DNA from: Setophaga petechia | Lineage: Eukaryota; Chordata; Aves; Passeriformes; Parulidae | Length of the DNA stretch: 64,000 nucleotides | NCBI GenBank assembly: GCA_024362935.1 | Contig: JANCRA010000033.1 | Coordinates: 6,343,001 to 6,407,000 of the forward strand | Direction: 5' to 3' | Part shown: piece after piece, positions 1 to 11,462 of the stretch | Numbering within the stretch: position 1 is the first letter of the stretch | How the letters are laid out: each line of letters starts with the position of its first letter | Notes under the pieces: model-generated | Database searches by the model: none | What the model was told of the DNA's origin: nothing | Seen by the model: only the letters and a program-made list of their open reading frames with translations | Position numbers and translations under genes: made by a program

Positions 1-1008
1 TGATGATGTAATACCCAAAGTTCTCCTCCTCATTCAAAAACCTACTTAAAATGAAAGTTAGTTTTCAAGTTACTGCCACTTTTTCCCTACTTGGATATGT
101 ACATTTAGATTAATCTGTTGAAAAGTAGATTTTGTTCCCAGACAACTTTACAGCAGCTACCAAGATCTAAAAAAGATTTCTGCAATGCTCTGCTGGCAAA
201 TTGCAGGGGAATTTATTGAGAGAGGAAGGGGAATTTGAATTAAAAACTAATTAAATAAACCCACCAGAATTAGCTTTCCATTTCTATTAATAGAATGAGA
301 AAATAAAACTTTGAATATATATGAAGTGTATCCTCCTTCTGAGAGATCTGTCCTTTTGGATAGAGGGAAAACATAATCCCAGACTTTCTATTCAGAAAGT
401 CTGGGTTTATTTCTCTGCTGGTATTTTATGATGTCCAAGCTACTAGAAGTATATTCAGTAATTTAACTCTTTTATAATTATTTCATTAGAGCAGCCAAGC
501 AAATCATGATCTGAAAATTCATAAGCTCATGGCAGTGCCAAGTGTTTGGGTTGGAGAGGTTGTTTTTTTGGTTTTTTTTACTGATGGGTTTTTTAAAAAG
601 TTTTTGCAAAATATGTCTAAAATCCTAAAAAAATAGGAATATCGATGAAAATTCTTGAATGCACAGCAGAATAGATTTTCTGCAGGTGCAGGACACAAAA
701 AGCTGATTATATAAAAGATCATCTCCCAAATAAGAGAGAGGAGTAATGCCCCAGGTCATAGTGCAGCTTTTTTAGAAAAGGTTGGTGGAACTAGAGACCC
801 TTGACGTTAGAATAAAGCCTAAAAATTGTGTTGTGAGAGCAAGAGTGAGAAAAATATAAATGGAACAAGTTATTGAAAACAGCTTCTCCTGCTTTTTTGC
901 TCCTGGGTTCTTCCTTCACAAACAAGGGTTGGTTAACCCCTTCCTCTCCTGTCACCCACAATGACTTTGGAGCTCACTGGCAACTTTCAACCAAGGATGG
1001 AGATGATG
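1..1008. other. AT-rich non-coding stretch
   Basis: No gene or recognised mobile element is visible. All six frames are broken by frequent stops, and the base composition is AT-rich and CpG-poor, as expected for intergenic or intronic vertebrate DNA. The only structure that stands out is the short perfect hairpin listed separately at 378-405. Confidence 0.6.
378..405. repeat. Perfect inverted repeat (12-bp arms, 4-nt loop)
   Basis: The arms CCCAGACTTTCT (378-389) and AGAAAGTCTGGG (394-405) are exact reverse complements around the loop ATTC. After one T/T mismatch the pairing continues four more bases outward (373-376 with 407-410). The total stem of about 17 bp is shorter than a typical pre-miRNA stem. 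It could form a cruciform or an RNA hairpin. No flanking terminal repeats mark it as a small transposon. Confidence 0.8.
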
Positions 1009-1128
1009 AAAAATGACACCAGTGACCCTGGAAAGTGCAAAAATGACACCAGTGACCCTGGAAAGTGCAAAAATGACACCAGTGACTCTGGAAAGTGCAA
1101 AAATGACACCAGTGACCCTGGAAAGTGC
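1009..1128 (+). repeat. 30-bp minisatellite, four copies
   Basis: Four head-to-tail 30-bp units start at 1009, 1039, 1069 and 1099. Each contains ATGACACCAGTGACCCTGG followed by AAAGTGC. The copies are identical except for one C-to-T change in the third (AGTGACTCTG). Because 30 is a multiple of three and the unit has no stop in several frames, overlapping open frames run through it on both strands. On the plus strand a ten-residue peptide repeat, NDTSDPGKCK, appears. I treat these frames as by-products of the repeat: no splice sites, codon bias or homology support a protein. Confidence 0.93.
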
Positions 1129-4100
1129 TGCCTGTGGGCAGAGCCTGGGTGTGAGGTCAGGCTTGGTTCCACACCAAAGCACCCTCAGGGGAGCTGCTGC
1201 TGTGAGACCCCTAAGGTGAGAGCTCACCCAGTCTGACCCCTCATCAGGCAACAGAGGAGCCAACCTGAAGACCTCAGTCATAAATGGGATTTTTGGCAGT
1301 TTAAGATCACACTGAGGACTGAAAATGCTGGATCTGGAGGGAGGCCTGGCTGGATTCTCTGCTGGTACAGCAGTAACACCTTTTCTATTTCTCCTTTTGG
1401 GAGAAAGGCCTCTGCAACAGGAGCTGCTGAAAGGCAGGAGAGCTAGCTGCTAGAATGAACCCAGACTGGATGGCAGAGAAGTAAAAAACTGTAGAGAAAA
1501 CAGACTGAGAAGTACAAAGAGTTGCAAGAAGCTCTACCCTGTCACATGAGAACAAGGGAATGTGAGGAAGCACCAAGCCAGTGAGACAGAAGGAATGCCA
1601 GCCTTCCAGACCAGCCTGTGCTGCCTTCAGTGATACCTCCTTGGACAAAAAGAGAGACACAGGATAAATTTCCATTAGTTAGGGTTCCTTCTTAAAGCAT
1701 TTTCATTCATGCACAATATTCTGGATTTTGAAGGACGCTCCTTTGTACTTCTACATGTTAAAATTATCTTTTACTTGGCTTCCTTTCAGTTTGTTCTTCT
1801 GGTTGAATTGCAGCAGCAAATGTACACCAGAACACTAAGAAGTCTCTCTGCTATCCATCTTGACAGCTGTAGTTCACATTCCCTATGTCTGCCTAAAGAA
1901 AATCCACATCTGATCATGTCATCTGTTAAGTTCACCACTGCTGCAAGGGTTCAAGGCACCAGCCTGGGGCAGTGGCTGATATTTGCTCCCACTATAAATC
2001 AAACAGAATCAAGGGTTTAGTGAGGATACACAGCTTTTGTGTCACGCCATTCCATCCAGAATTGGTCCCAGCAGTTTACAGTAAAATAGCACATTCTCAG
2101 GAACCTCTGTTTTGTTCCTAATGCAGGGGATTCCCAGGTGGCAGGAGCTCACTTGTGTTCCTCACTTGCAGGAAGATGTGTTATTAAGTTCTCTGCAGTT
2201 AAGTATCTCCTGTGAAATCTCAAGTGATACTCACAGTTTATCTCAGTTCTGATTTTTCCATTTATTTTCCTGAGTTAACCAAGAAACAAGGCATTTAAAA
2301 CTTGTGTTGGACAAGTGGAGAATTTGTATGAGTCCAAGACTCCACTTTCCTTTTTCTAGAGCTTTCTCTGCATAGTTGGTAGTCTAATGTGAGTACATAT
2401 TCTCTCCTTCTAGGCACTGTAACATTGAGCAAAGTCAAATGAGCAACTGTCATGGAAGGAAACATTTAAGCTGAAGTTAAGTTGAAGTGCTGTATCTGAA
2501 AATAGGATGTTTTTTCTCCTTGAAACCTCTGCAATCCCAGAAAGCTGCTACCCAGTCTACAGAGCTGTTATAATTTTAAAAAAACCCAACAAAATTACAT
2601 TTTTTTTCTTCTATCCTAAATGCAGAGCTTACAAAATTACAGAAGTCCCATCTGCAAAGCATAAACTTCAGAGAAACCCAATTAAGTCAGTGTTGCATAC
2701 ACTATCACGTTCACTCTATTTAAAAATTCCACACAGATCCATCTCATTCATGATGGAACAATTACAAAGGAACTTGCAGGAGCCAAGAAACTCTCTTGGA
2801 GGGTGATTTCCACTCAGGTTCTGTCTGAGCTCCCCAAGACAGCAGGGCTGGTTGGAGATGCTGAGCAAAGCTGCCCAGAGCATCAGCCCCTGTGGCTGCT
2901 GTTTGAAGGCAGCACAGGAGACTGACCCTGAGGATTTCATGTGGAATTTATCCCTGTTCCCCCAGCCACCCTTCCCTTTGCTCCCAGCCTGTCCTGAGCT
3001 GCCAGCCCCCACCAAGAGCACTGTCCCAGCCTGGGCACACCTCAGTCCTCAGCCAGGGCAGAATTTCTTGTGTTCTTTTAAGGATTACAGCCCAAGTCTT
3101 GGTGCAGGCAGTTTGAGAGATGAGCTGCAGAGTTCTGAGAGCAGCTGAATGAGGAGTGACAGCCATTCCCAGCAGATCAATGTGGACAAGGCACAGGGAA
3201 GGCTGCCTGGCCTGAGGGATGGAGCAGCCCTCAGAAAACAGTGAAGGCTTCACTGGTTTGATGTAATGCAGTGATCTGTGTCCACTTGCTGGTTATGCAG
3301 CAGCTGAACAGTTTGAGGATGTTAAAAAAAAAATAGATGAAGGAAATTAACACACAAACTGTCTCTTCATGATATGAACAATTCTGAAGTGCTTTATGCA
3401 CGAGGACAAGCCTTCCTTCAGCTGAAACCACAGGTCCACATTGCTGACCCAGAATATCAGAGTACTGCAGAAAGCAAGGGAAGACCCCTTGGATTCAGAT
3501 CCTCTCACTGAAATATTTATGCAGGCTCAAGCACGGAGCTATTGACCTGCCTCAAGTCGCTGTATGAGGCTCTCTCTGGGGCTTGTATAAATTGTGTGTA
3601 TGTTAGGCCATAAATCAACTGGAATTTCAAACAAAAGCAAGGGATTTCATGGGCACAAAGAATCCATTGTATTAGCATCCAAACTGGCAATGTTTTGAAG
3701 CAAAATCAAAGCATCATATTTAGTTTTACTTACTCTTCGTATTTACAGACTTGACTGCTTAGAGAAGCAAGGACGATTAATTCTAAATATTAAATTTAAA
3801 AATTACAAAGCCATAAATTTGGTTTAAAAACCCCATTTTATAAATAAATAAATTGCGTAGCCCATTCATTACAGCATGACTTGGGCAGTCTTGAAAGAGA
3901 ATTCCCAAATTAAAGATTTTGGGAAAAATGAACACTGTTACTTAATTAGTCACTAAAATATAGTTGCATTTCCAGATAAACATGACTCCCAGAATTATGT
4001 AACTCATTCCATTCTCAAAGTGTGGTGCAAACATTAACTGAATGAATAATCTTAAACCACCTTCATTCATAGCTCAAGTGTGAAGAAGATCTTTAATTAT

Positions 4101-5059
4101 TTAACAGACAAGAGTTTCTCTTATTTGCACAGAGAAGCATCTACTTGTGTGCACAAGTTATTAGGTGTGTAAATTAGGTCTGAGTTCTTTTACTTAAGGT
4201 ATGCAATCAAACCTGGGGTTTACTTTTGTTTTAAAAGAAAGCCTGAATTAAAGAGACAAAGATAAACACAAAAAACGACCAGGTATTTCCAATATGATGA
4301 CCTCATTCTCATAAATCCAGTCTAGGTTTTGATGGTGTATAATCAGTTTTTCCACTTCTTGGATAAAGAGGGTTTAATGGTTTAAGTGTCTTTTCAGCAA
4401 CATTCAGACTACCTGCCAACTTGGGATTTAGAAGAAAAGACAACTTTAAAACACTTTTTTCCCCATTAAAGCTCTGTATTTCCTTTACAGAACTCTAAAG
4501 TTTGGCTAAATACAAATCTCCAAACATTGGGAACACTCAAACCCTGGAAAAGCCTAAATCCTACCCTCAGCATGAATAGCATACTTATTAACTGACCTCA
4601 TTTAATTCCTGCAAAAGTAGCATTAAAAACATAACTTCAACACCAAGCTCTCTCAATTCCCAAAATAAACTGAGTATCAGTAAGTAAAATACTCAGACAA
4701 CAGCAAAAAGCAGTTTGTGTTAAGTGTGCATCACATTGAGCAATGTAATCATACCCCAGCACTGACACAAATTATATGTGCAGGACCAAAATTCTGCATT
4801 TGGAGCAAGAGAATCCACGCCCAGGAGGTGCCACCTCTGCAGCTGCCCCAGCACTGTGTGCCCATCCTCCTCTGCAGGGATGGAGAGATCCTTCTCCCCT
4901 CTGCCAGGGGCTGGGGCAGAGCTGGGGAGAGGAGTCAGGGGCCAGGTCAAGGGCTGCTGGGCCAAGAGGAGATTCTGTGCTGCAGGACACAGGAAAAACG
5001 GGACATCTGTGCTCCAGTGGAACTTCTCTGCATCACAGGGACTTGGGCTCCAGTTAGAT
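1129..5059. other. Non-coding stretch without recognised genes
   Basis: Nothing here can be assigned to a gene or a transposon family from sequence alone. 1-3.5 kb contains scattered moderately GC-rich patches (about 2830-3230). 3.5-4.7 kb is strongly AT-rich. A further GC-richer patch at about 4820-5050 immediately precedes the solo LTR. Open frames in that patch, about 70-195 codons on both strands, show no recognisable domain. The longest one runs into the LTR, which argues against it being a gene. Confidence 0.55.
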
Positions 5060-5065
5060 CCTACC
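5060..5065. other. Target-site duplication, left copy (CCTACC)
   Basis: The six bases CCTACC directly precede the TG that starts the LTR. They recur exactly after the LTR's terminal CA at 5413-5418. A perfect 6-bp duplication is the expected footprint of integration by a class II (ERVK/alpharetrovirus-like) integrase. Confidence 0.9.
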
Positions 5066-5258
5066 TGTAGTGAATAGGGTCGGGCGCTCGGAAAATCTCG
5101 CCATGTCACGGAAAGCAGTAGAGTGGCTCTCCCCCTAACGCCTGGTGATAAAGGATCACCCAAGAATGTAGTCCCCCCTAACATTTGTAACTTTTTACCC
5201 CTTACTAACCAATTGCAGTAAAGTAAGACCCCCTGACGTAGAGAAAGAACTGGCAGAG

Positions 5259-5265
5259 TATAAAA
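5259..5265 (+). promoter_or_regulatory. LTR TATA box
   Basis: TATAAAA lies inside the LTR 17 bp before the AATAAA signal. This matches the compact U3/R layout of avian-type LTRs. Initiation would be expected about 25-30 bp downstream, near or just after the poly(A) signal. Confidence 0.75.
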
Positions 5266-5281
5266 CCCAACGAGGCGGGAC

Positions 5282-5287
5282 AATAAA
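5282..5287 (+). terminator. LTR polyadenylation signal
   Basis: A canonical AATAAA hexamer follows the TATA box on the same strand. It would direct 3'-end formation of the retroviral transcript within the LTR. In a solo LTR it could still cut short a host transcript running in the plus direction. Confidence 0.7.
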
Positions 5288-5412
5288 GGTCTTGAACCGT
5301 CCACCACACTGGTGCCTGCGTGTGTTCTTGGCCCGAGTGACCCTGGAGAGTTTGGGTTGCCGTTGCCGTTTCCTCAGAACCAAGTCGCCTCACCTTGCAT
5401 TAGAAAATAACA

Positions 5413-5418
5413 CCTACC
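5413..5418. other. Target-site duplication, right copy (CCTACC)
   Basis: This is the exact repeat of the six bases at 5060-5065. It starts immediately after the terminal CA of the LTR and fixes the right boundary of the element. Confidence 0.9.
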
Positions 5419-7763
5419 AAGAACGGATGGGAGTTTGATGAGAAGCAAAAAGGCTTTCTCAAAAGCACAGACCATTTCTTAAAATAAACCTCCCATTGTA
5501 GTACTTGGTGATGACTTTTCAGGTGCTATGTCAGAAATTAACTCTAAATTCACACAAACAGCGAATGTTCTAGGAAGGTTTATAGGATTCAATTTGAATT
5601 TTGATGGAAAGGAAAATGGGATATTAAGTAATATCCTGCATGTTTCTAGTCACTACTGAGTATTCCTGAGTACAGCCCCCATAAGGTGTGGAATAGTAAC
5701 TTTCTGCAAAGAGCCCTTTGGTTAGGAATAGGAACTTCTGAATGAGAGAACATCACCAAGTTTCATATAAATAAAATATAGGGTTCAGTTATAAACTGGA
5801 GCAAAAGCACTGATTAGATCATTTTGTACATAAATTAATAAAGGAAAGGATGCAGGAGGCCTGGTAAAATTCTATTTCAGAAGAAATGCAATGTAGGTGA
5901 AAGAAACTGTTAACAGAACAGACTTGTTGATAGAGAAAAATGAAATAGAAACCAAAATCTTTCTGGTGAAAAAACAAAACAAAACCCAGACAACTTTTTA
6001 TAGACGTCCTGGCTCAAGTATTAGGATCAAATTTGAAAATTCATGCACCAACTAAAGACATCACAAATAAGCCTTTAAGTCCCTGATTAAAGTTGTGGTG
6101 ATGTGAACAACTGCAGAGGATGGGGCAGCAGCCCAGCTGACAGCCAGGGCACCCCCAGCAGCTCTGCCATCAGTTTCCTGCCATCTGAAGCACATGGTGA
6201 AGTTAAGCACACACTTAGAAGGTTTTCTGAATTATGGGCCTGGCATGAATAGATCTGCAGCAGGAATGACTCAAGCAGATTCAGAGAGCTGGCACCAATC
6301 TGTGCTCTCCAGCTGAATCCCTGGTTGTCTTTGCCTTCCTTTGCTCCATCCCAGAACCTACCTACCACACTTTACTTTCCATCTGCTTCTGGGTTTCCAA
6401 ACATCCCCTGCCAGTAGCTTGCAGCATCTCTGAGGTTCCCAGTGTCCAGGTAAAGGGCACAGCACAGCTTTCCAGTGGCTCACAGGCTCCCCACCACTGC
6501 TCAACACTCAAACTGAGCAAACTTGTTCAGGTTTGAGTGAACAGCTACAGCAGAAATAGGAGTAAATTAAAATCTTTAGCAGCTAAAACAAAAATGTTAA
6601 GAGAAGACAATGACAGATATGGAGTGGCACAGCCCATCCAGGGGAGGTCACAGCTTCAAAAAAGAAGACAAGAAAGAAAAAGCCATATTAGAGAGTATTC
6701 CTACACCTGCTGTTGATTGCACCCCCACTTTCCCTGGCTGTTACTTGGATGGCTGCTGTCCTTCCCCACACGGCCTGAGAGGCCCTGCTGGGTTTTAGTT
6801 AAGCCTCCAGCCCAAAGAAATATGATGTAAAAGGAACATAACAGTTCAATTCTCATCTCAGCATCTCTTCTTAGCATCCTAGAAGAATACTAACAAGAAT
6901 GCTGCCTGCTACAGAACTTTTTAATTATGAAAACTAGAAACAGTGTTGGAGAACCTTTTAAGTCTTATGCAGTTGTTCTCCCCCGGAGTTAATTCAGACC
7001 ACAGTGCTGCTCGTGACACATGGTATCAATAGAAATTAAACAGGAATTAGTGTCTGGTGAAGACACAATCATGTATCTCTGGAACAGTTACTCTGCAGTA
7101 GCTTTAACTTGTCAGGTCTTGAAGCACACCACGCCAGAGCAGAGGCTGAGGAGCCCCCCTTCACCAGGCAGTAGGAAATTATGATGACAGAGCTGTTAAC
7201 AGCATCTAACACCACTGCCTGCAGCACAGCAGCTCCCTCCTCAACACAGATCCTTCACTGCAGGACAAGGAACACATGGTGGACCACTGGCAAGGGCTGC
7301 TGGAGAGCTCAGCAGTGCCCATCCTGAAGATCTTTAATTGTGTGGTGCCAGGAAGGAAAGGCAGCAGCACAGAGAGCAAAATGTGATGGCATCAATGTGT
7401 ACTTACACAAATTCAAATGGATTATCCCAAAATTAAGGGGGGGAGGGGGGTGACATTTTCACACATTGTCATGGTTGTCTGTATCTCCTCAAGTAATACA
7501 GAGTTTTGACATGGTGTGTTCTTCTCCAGTCTGTGCATCCCTCCCTTTCTTAATACAAATTGTCAAATCAGATTGTCAATCTTCCCTCTGCCCTGTGACT
7601 GCTGGAAGGATATAATGAGAGCAATATTTTGGCTTCCTGCAACTGTCTCTCAATTAGATGGTGATACTGAAATCTGTTCTCTTTAGACTCTCCTTTCCCT
7701 CTTGATCCTTATCTGGGAAGGTGGAGGAGGGGAAAGACACATAAGATAAGGAAGTTCTTGATA
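5419..7763. other. Non-coding stretch
   Basis: No gene, RNA or transposon is recognised. The stretch is AT-rich, with a somewhat GC-richer patch at about 6090-6500. A guanine run (G7, A, G6) lies at 7437-7450. Confidence 0.55.
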
Positions 7764-7900
7764 TCCCTGGAAGTGTTCAAGGCCAGGTTGGATGGGGCTT
7801 GGAGCAACCTGATCTAATCAGGTCAGGAAGGTGGTAGGGAACAGGAACCAGATGATCTGGAAGGGCCCTTCCAACCCAAATCATTCTGTGATTCTATGGA
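7764..7900 (+). mobile_element. CR1 LINE, 3'-end fragment
   Basis: The sequence follows the well-known CR1 3' terminus: a CCTGGAAGTGTTCAAGGCCA block, then the GGTTGGATGGGGCTT, GAGCAACCTGATCTA and CCCTTCCAACCCAAAT blocks. It ends in two imperfect copies of the CR1 terminal octamer (ATTCTGTG, ATTCTATG). Only about 140 bp remain, as expected for 5'-truncated retrotransposition, and the central segment between GATCTA and GATGATCT is degenerate. No coding capacity is left. Confidence 0.93.
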
Positions 7901-10900
7901 TGAGATGAAATTCACTTTCTTAACAACAGCCTGGCCTAGAGACAGTCTATAGTTAAACAAGACATGAGTATTTTGATGTCAGCCTCCCAAACTAAGGACA
8001 TCTTCCTTTTCAAGGTTTGCTCACTCAGTGTGACAGTGAACTTCAACAGACTCAAACATGAAGCCCAGTGTTTGTTGTACTACAGTAATTCTCATAAAAT
8101 ACTGCTCAGTGGCCATAAAACAGTTTGCTTAAATATAGCCTGAAATGCATTATTTTATCTTAAAGGAGAAAATAAATAACTGATCCAATTAAAGCAAAGA
8201 AACATTGTTCCAGTATTCTCTGCATTACTAATAGGACCTCTATGCACCATTTAAATGCTGGAGAAAATCATATTTTTGTCAGCAGAGCCTGAACTAAAGT
8301 CCATCTTTTCTTCTTATACCATGACTGTGTCATCTTTACTGATCACTGTGAGGAGCTGCTGTTTTAATTAAAGTTGCACATGAAGGATCTAAATCAGTGA
8401 ATTTGTATCTCTGTTTTGGAATAAATAGCTATTAACTGTCCCTAGTTTAGTTTACTGAACATCTTGTTTATTTGACTTATTACAGGAATATTTGTAAGAC
8501 TGTAGTGGCATGTGGTAATTTTGTAAGTTTTTTACATGTGATAAAATTCACTGTAGTCTGTAAAGATTACAGCTCTTCTAAATCAAGGTTATTAAAATAG
8601 ATTTCATTTCTACAGTGAATGCTTTGTGAGGAAAAGCACACTAGATAAGAAGCTTTATCATGAAACCTTTATTGTTCAAGGCTTGGAATAATTGCAGCTT
8701 CTGCTGGCATTAGTCAGGACTGTGAGTGTGCAGGACTTCTCAAAAATCAGCATCTAAGGCCATTTGATCCAGCCAGTTACTGAGTTATCCCATGCTCTGG
8801 CTGGATGAAAACAGAATCCTCTTGAAAATGGACAAAACACAACAAAAACCTCACAAACAAACAAACTTCAGCTCTGCTCTCACGTGGGGAAACTCCCTTT
8901 GACATTTCACCCAAGCAGCAGTTTCCTCAGTAGGCACAGCCAAATGAGTTGGTGCAGAATAATCCTTGACCAATCATACAGCTAAAAAACTGTTCCAAAA
9001 CAAAACAGAATATGGCATCACTCAAAAGCCAGGTAAAAGCAGGAATGCTTTTTGTAGGGATCCTACAAAATCTTATTAAACCCTTTATACCCATCTTATT
9101 ATACCCATATTTTGGTATAATTTTGGTCTGTTTGTCTGTAATTTAAACATGTAACTTAAATGATAATAATATTAATTGAATTTTTAGATTAAAGAAGAAC
9201 CTTACATGCTCACACTTCTCTACATGGTTTGTCTGTGAGCAGAGTTTGGATGTAAACAGAAACTTCGGGCATATCATCTCCCACTCCTAAGACTGTCTTT
9301 TGATCTAGAATCCATAGATGATTATGTTGGTATAATGATAATGATAAAATTATTTTCCAGGACAGTAAAATAATATAAACTGCAATTACATCATTTAGCA
9401 TTCATTGTTCTTAAAATAATATAAATTGTATTCCAGATTTTTAAGTAGCAAAATGTATTAAATTGCTCATAATGATTACTCACAACACTGTAGGGTAAAA
9501 TTTTATCTAAAATAAACAATTTAGGTTCATTTTATTATCATCTGGAAGCATACAGATGTTCAATACTATTTGATGAACAAATTTAAAACCTGAAAATCTC
9601 CTCAAACATGCTAATCCTACCCTGACTATTCACAGCCACCTGGACAAAAGCCAGATGTGTTTAACACCTTTTGTTTCTCTCCACATACTGCACGAATAAC
9701 AGAATACATACAAGACACCTCTTGCATTTTAGCAGAGCTTCTGCCATGCAATGGGACACTGGTTTATCTGATGGAGTCTGGATTAGGGGAAAAATGCTCC
9801 TTGGAATTGACAGTTCCTCCTCCTAACAAACAGCACAACAATGTTTATATCTTTGTCTGTCAGACATGTTGTGTACTTTCTTTGTTGTGTATCTCGCAAA
9901 GGCCAAAAGAATTAATTAGCAGAAAACAATCTAGAGGAATTAAAACTGAGGTTGCACACGCCTTCCTTTCATTAGTCACTTCTGCTTGCAGAAATCAAAT
10001 GGCAGAAACATACATTCCTCTTTCAGCCAAGATTGCCCCTTTGGGAGTGAGTCGAGCAGTTCATGTTAGAGGAGTCCTTTGTTCCCTTCACTTAGGGTAT
10101 CAGAACAGTTGGTAATCAGGGATAAATCATCCACTGTTTGCCTTAATTCAATTTGTGTTTCGCTCCAGACCAGTGTGCTCACAATTGCTTGATAAGGAAA
10201 ATAAATAGAAGAACTTAAATTAGATACAAATATGAATATCCTCATTGGCTCGGAAGGAAGCAAAAGAGCAGGTGTATGAATAGAGCCTGGAATATTTTAT
10301 TTACTCAGTAATCTGAGAAAGGGGAGCAAAGTTCAACCCGAAATTGCATCCAGGGACTGTTTCCTGTTGGCTGATAGTGCCTGAATCAAAACCTAAACTC
10401 ATCTCTAGGCTTAGCAATCAGTAATGGAGAGTGATGATTAATACCCCATTCATTGTCTTTACGCTGTTTAGATTACTTCTTTTCTCGTAAAGAAACCTGA
10501 CAGCTCTTGTGTGACCACCATCTATTCAGGGAAACTGAGAGTAAACTGGCTTTTACCCTTCGCTTCCAGCTTGTTGTGGTGCCTTTCCGTGCAATCACAT
10601 CACATCAAAGTGATGGAGCTATTTGTTTCTTTTTTTTTTTTCTAAAGGTCTCAACACCGCTTAGATTCTGACGAGCTGAAATTACTGAGTCACCACCAAC
10701 AGACATTTAGAATTACTCCTCAAAGTGAAGATGAAAACACCATTTGCCATTGTTTAAAAAAAAATCGAATCACAATATTCTATTTTTACACTAACGACTG
10801 GGCTGTGTCCCCTCAGCACCACCCTCTGTGCCCACACTTCACAAGGAGATTACGCTTCTCCCTGTGAAGTGAAAATTACCTTCTTGTGGGCAGAAAGCGT

Positions 10901-10985
10901 TTAATTATGACTCTGCTTCCCTTGTCTCCATGGCGATGCCATGCAAACAGCCGGCTTTATCAGCGCTCATTTCCCCCTCCCCACG
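7901..10985. other. AT-rich non-coding stretch beside a CpG island
   Basis: No gene is recognised. The region is AT-rich and becomes less stop-dense toward 9.6-10.6 kb. An open frame of 152 codons occurs on the plus strand at 9657-10115, but it has no recognisable domain, no promoter-like context and ordinary AT-rich composition. The last 1 kb lies next to the CpG island and, if the minus-strand exon is real, would be the start of its first intron. Confidence 0.5.
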
Positions 10986-11248
10986 AAGTCATCAATGAGC
11001 TCTGCGGGAGCGGGGCTCGGGCGCTGCCCCGGGAGCCCCGGCCGGGACGCGCCCCCGGCTCGGCGGGCGGGCACAGCCGCGGGACGCGCTCGCTCGGATC
11101 CCGTGTGCGGCTCAGCCGCTGCACCATTCCGGCACTCACTGCAGGAAATGTGCTCCCGATTCCTGCCCGCCCGCGGCGGACGGGCTCCCTGCAAACTGGC
11201 GGATGCTCCCGGCGCGCCCCGAGCGCGGCCGGCGGGAGCGGGGCGGTT

Positions 11249-11250
11249 AC
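11249..11250 (-). other. Candidate splice donor (CAG|GTAACC)
   Basis: On the minus strand the exon bases CAG are followed by GTAACC. Positions -3 to +4 match the donor consensus, while +5 is C instead of G, so strength is moderate. It is the donor closest to the candidate start codon and keeps the 103-nt coding segment open. Confidence 0.35.
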
Positions 11251-11353
11251 CTGGGTGCTCCCCGGGGCCCGCGGGGTCCGTGAGGATGCTGGGGTCACTC
11301 TGCGACCTGCCTCGCGGGAGAAAGCAGCCGGTCCCTTCTTCCGATGCAGCCAT
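11251..11353 (-). CDS. Candidate first coding exon (unidentified gene, partial)
   Basis: On the minus strand an ATG at 11353 follows an in-frame TGA (11399-11401), so it is the first in-frame methionine. It opens 34 codons beginning MAASEEGTGCFLPRG and then reaches CAG|GTAACC, a reasonable splice donor, with the exon ending at 11251. The peptide includes RSQSDP, which fits the mode-1 14-3-3 binding pattern RSxSxP (S phosphorylated). The +4 base is G, but -3 is C rather than a purine, so the initiation context is only fair. Position inside the CpG island, downstream on this strand of the CRE and GC boxes, fits a 5' exon. I do not recognise the protein, and no second exon is identified in the 11 kb that would follow. 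An alternative is a chance frame in GC-rich DNA. Confidence 0.33.
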
Positions 11354-11441
11354 GAGGTGGAGGGCGGGAAGCTCAGAGGAGGAGGGAGGAGGAGGCGCTC
11401 ATGGAGCCGGAGGCGGCCGGGGGACAATGGGGACGGGGGTG

Positions 11442-11462
11442 CGGCGGCGGCGGCGGCGGCGG
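11442..11462 (+). repeat. (CGG)7 trinucleotide tract
   Basis: Seven uninterrupted CGG triplets lie inside the CpG island, about 90 bp upstream of the candidate minus-strand start codon. There they would read as (CCG)7, in a promoter or 5' UTR. Such tracts are length-variable and can be hard to sequence. Confidence 0.9.

Larger units (their letters stand above)
5066..5412 (+). mobile_element. Solo LTR of an ERVK-like endogenous retrovirus
   Basis: This 347-bp element begins TGTAGTG and ends TAACA, with TGT...ACA short inverted termini, and is bracketed by identical CCTACC target duplications. A TATA box (TATAAAA) lies at 5259-5265 and a polyadenylation signal AATAAA at 5282-5287. Both fit plus-strand LTR promoter and polyadenylation signals and set the U3-R-U5 order. 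No primer-binding site, gag, pol or env sequence follows, so the internal region has been lost, most simply by recombination between two LTRs. It carries many CpG dinucleotides in a CpG-poor neighbourhood, and its duplications are unmutated, so it is probably young. The 6-bp duplication supports class II, but the exact family name cannot be given without a repeat library. Confidence 0.9.

Noticed and set aside
4720..5307. 195-codon minus-strand open frame
   Set aside because: Part of it lies inside the solo LTR in antisense, and it crosses the LTR boundary and target duplication, so it cannot be a conserved gene.
9657..10115. 152-codon plus-strand open frame
   Set aside because: No domain recognised, AT-rich composition and no supporting signals.
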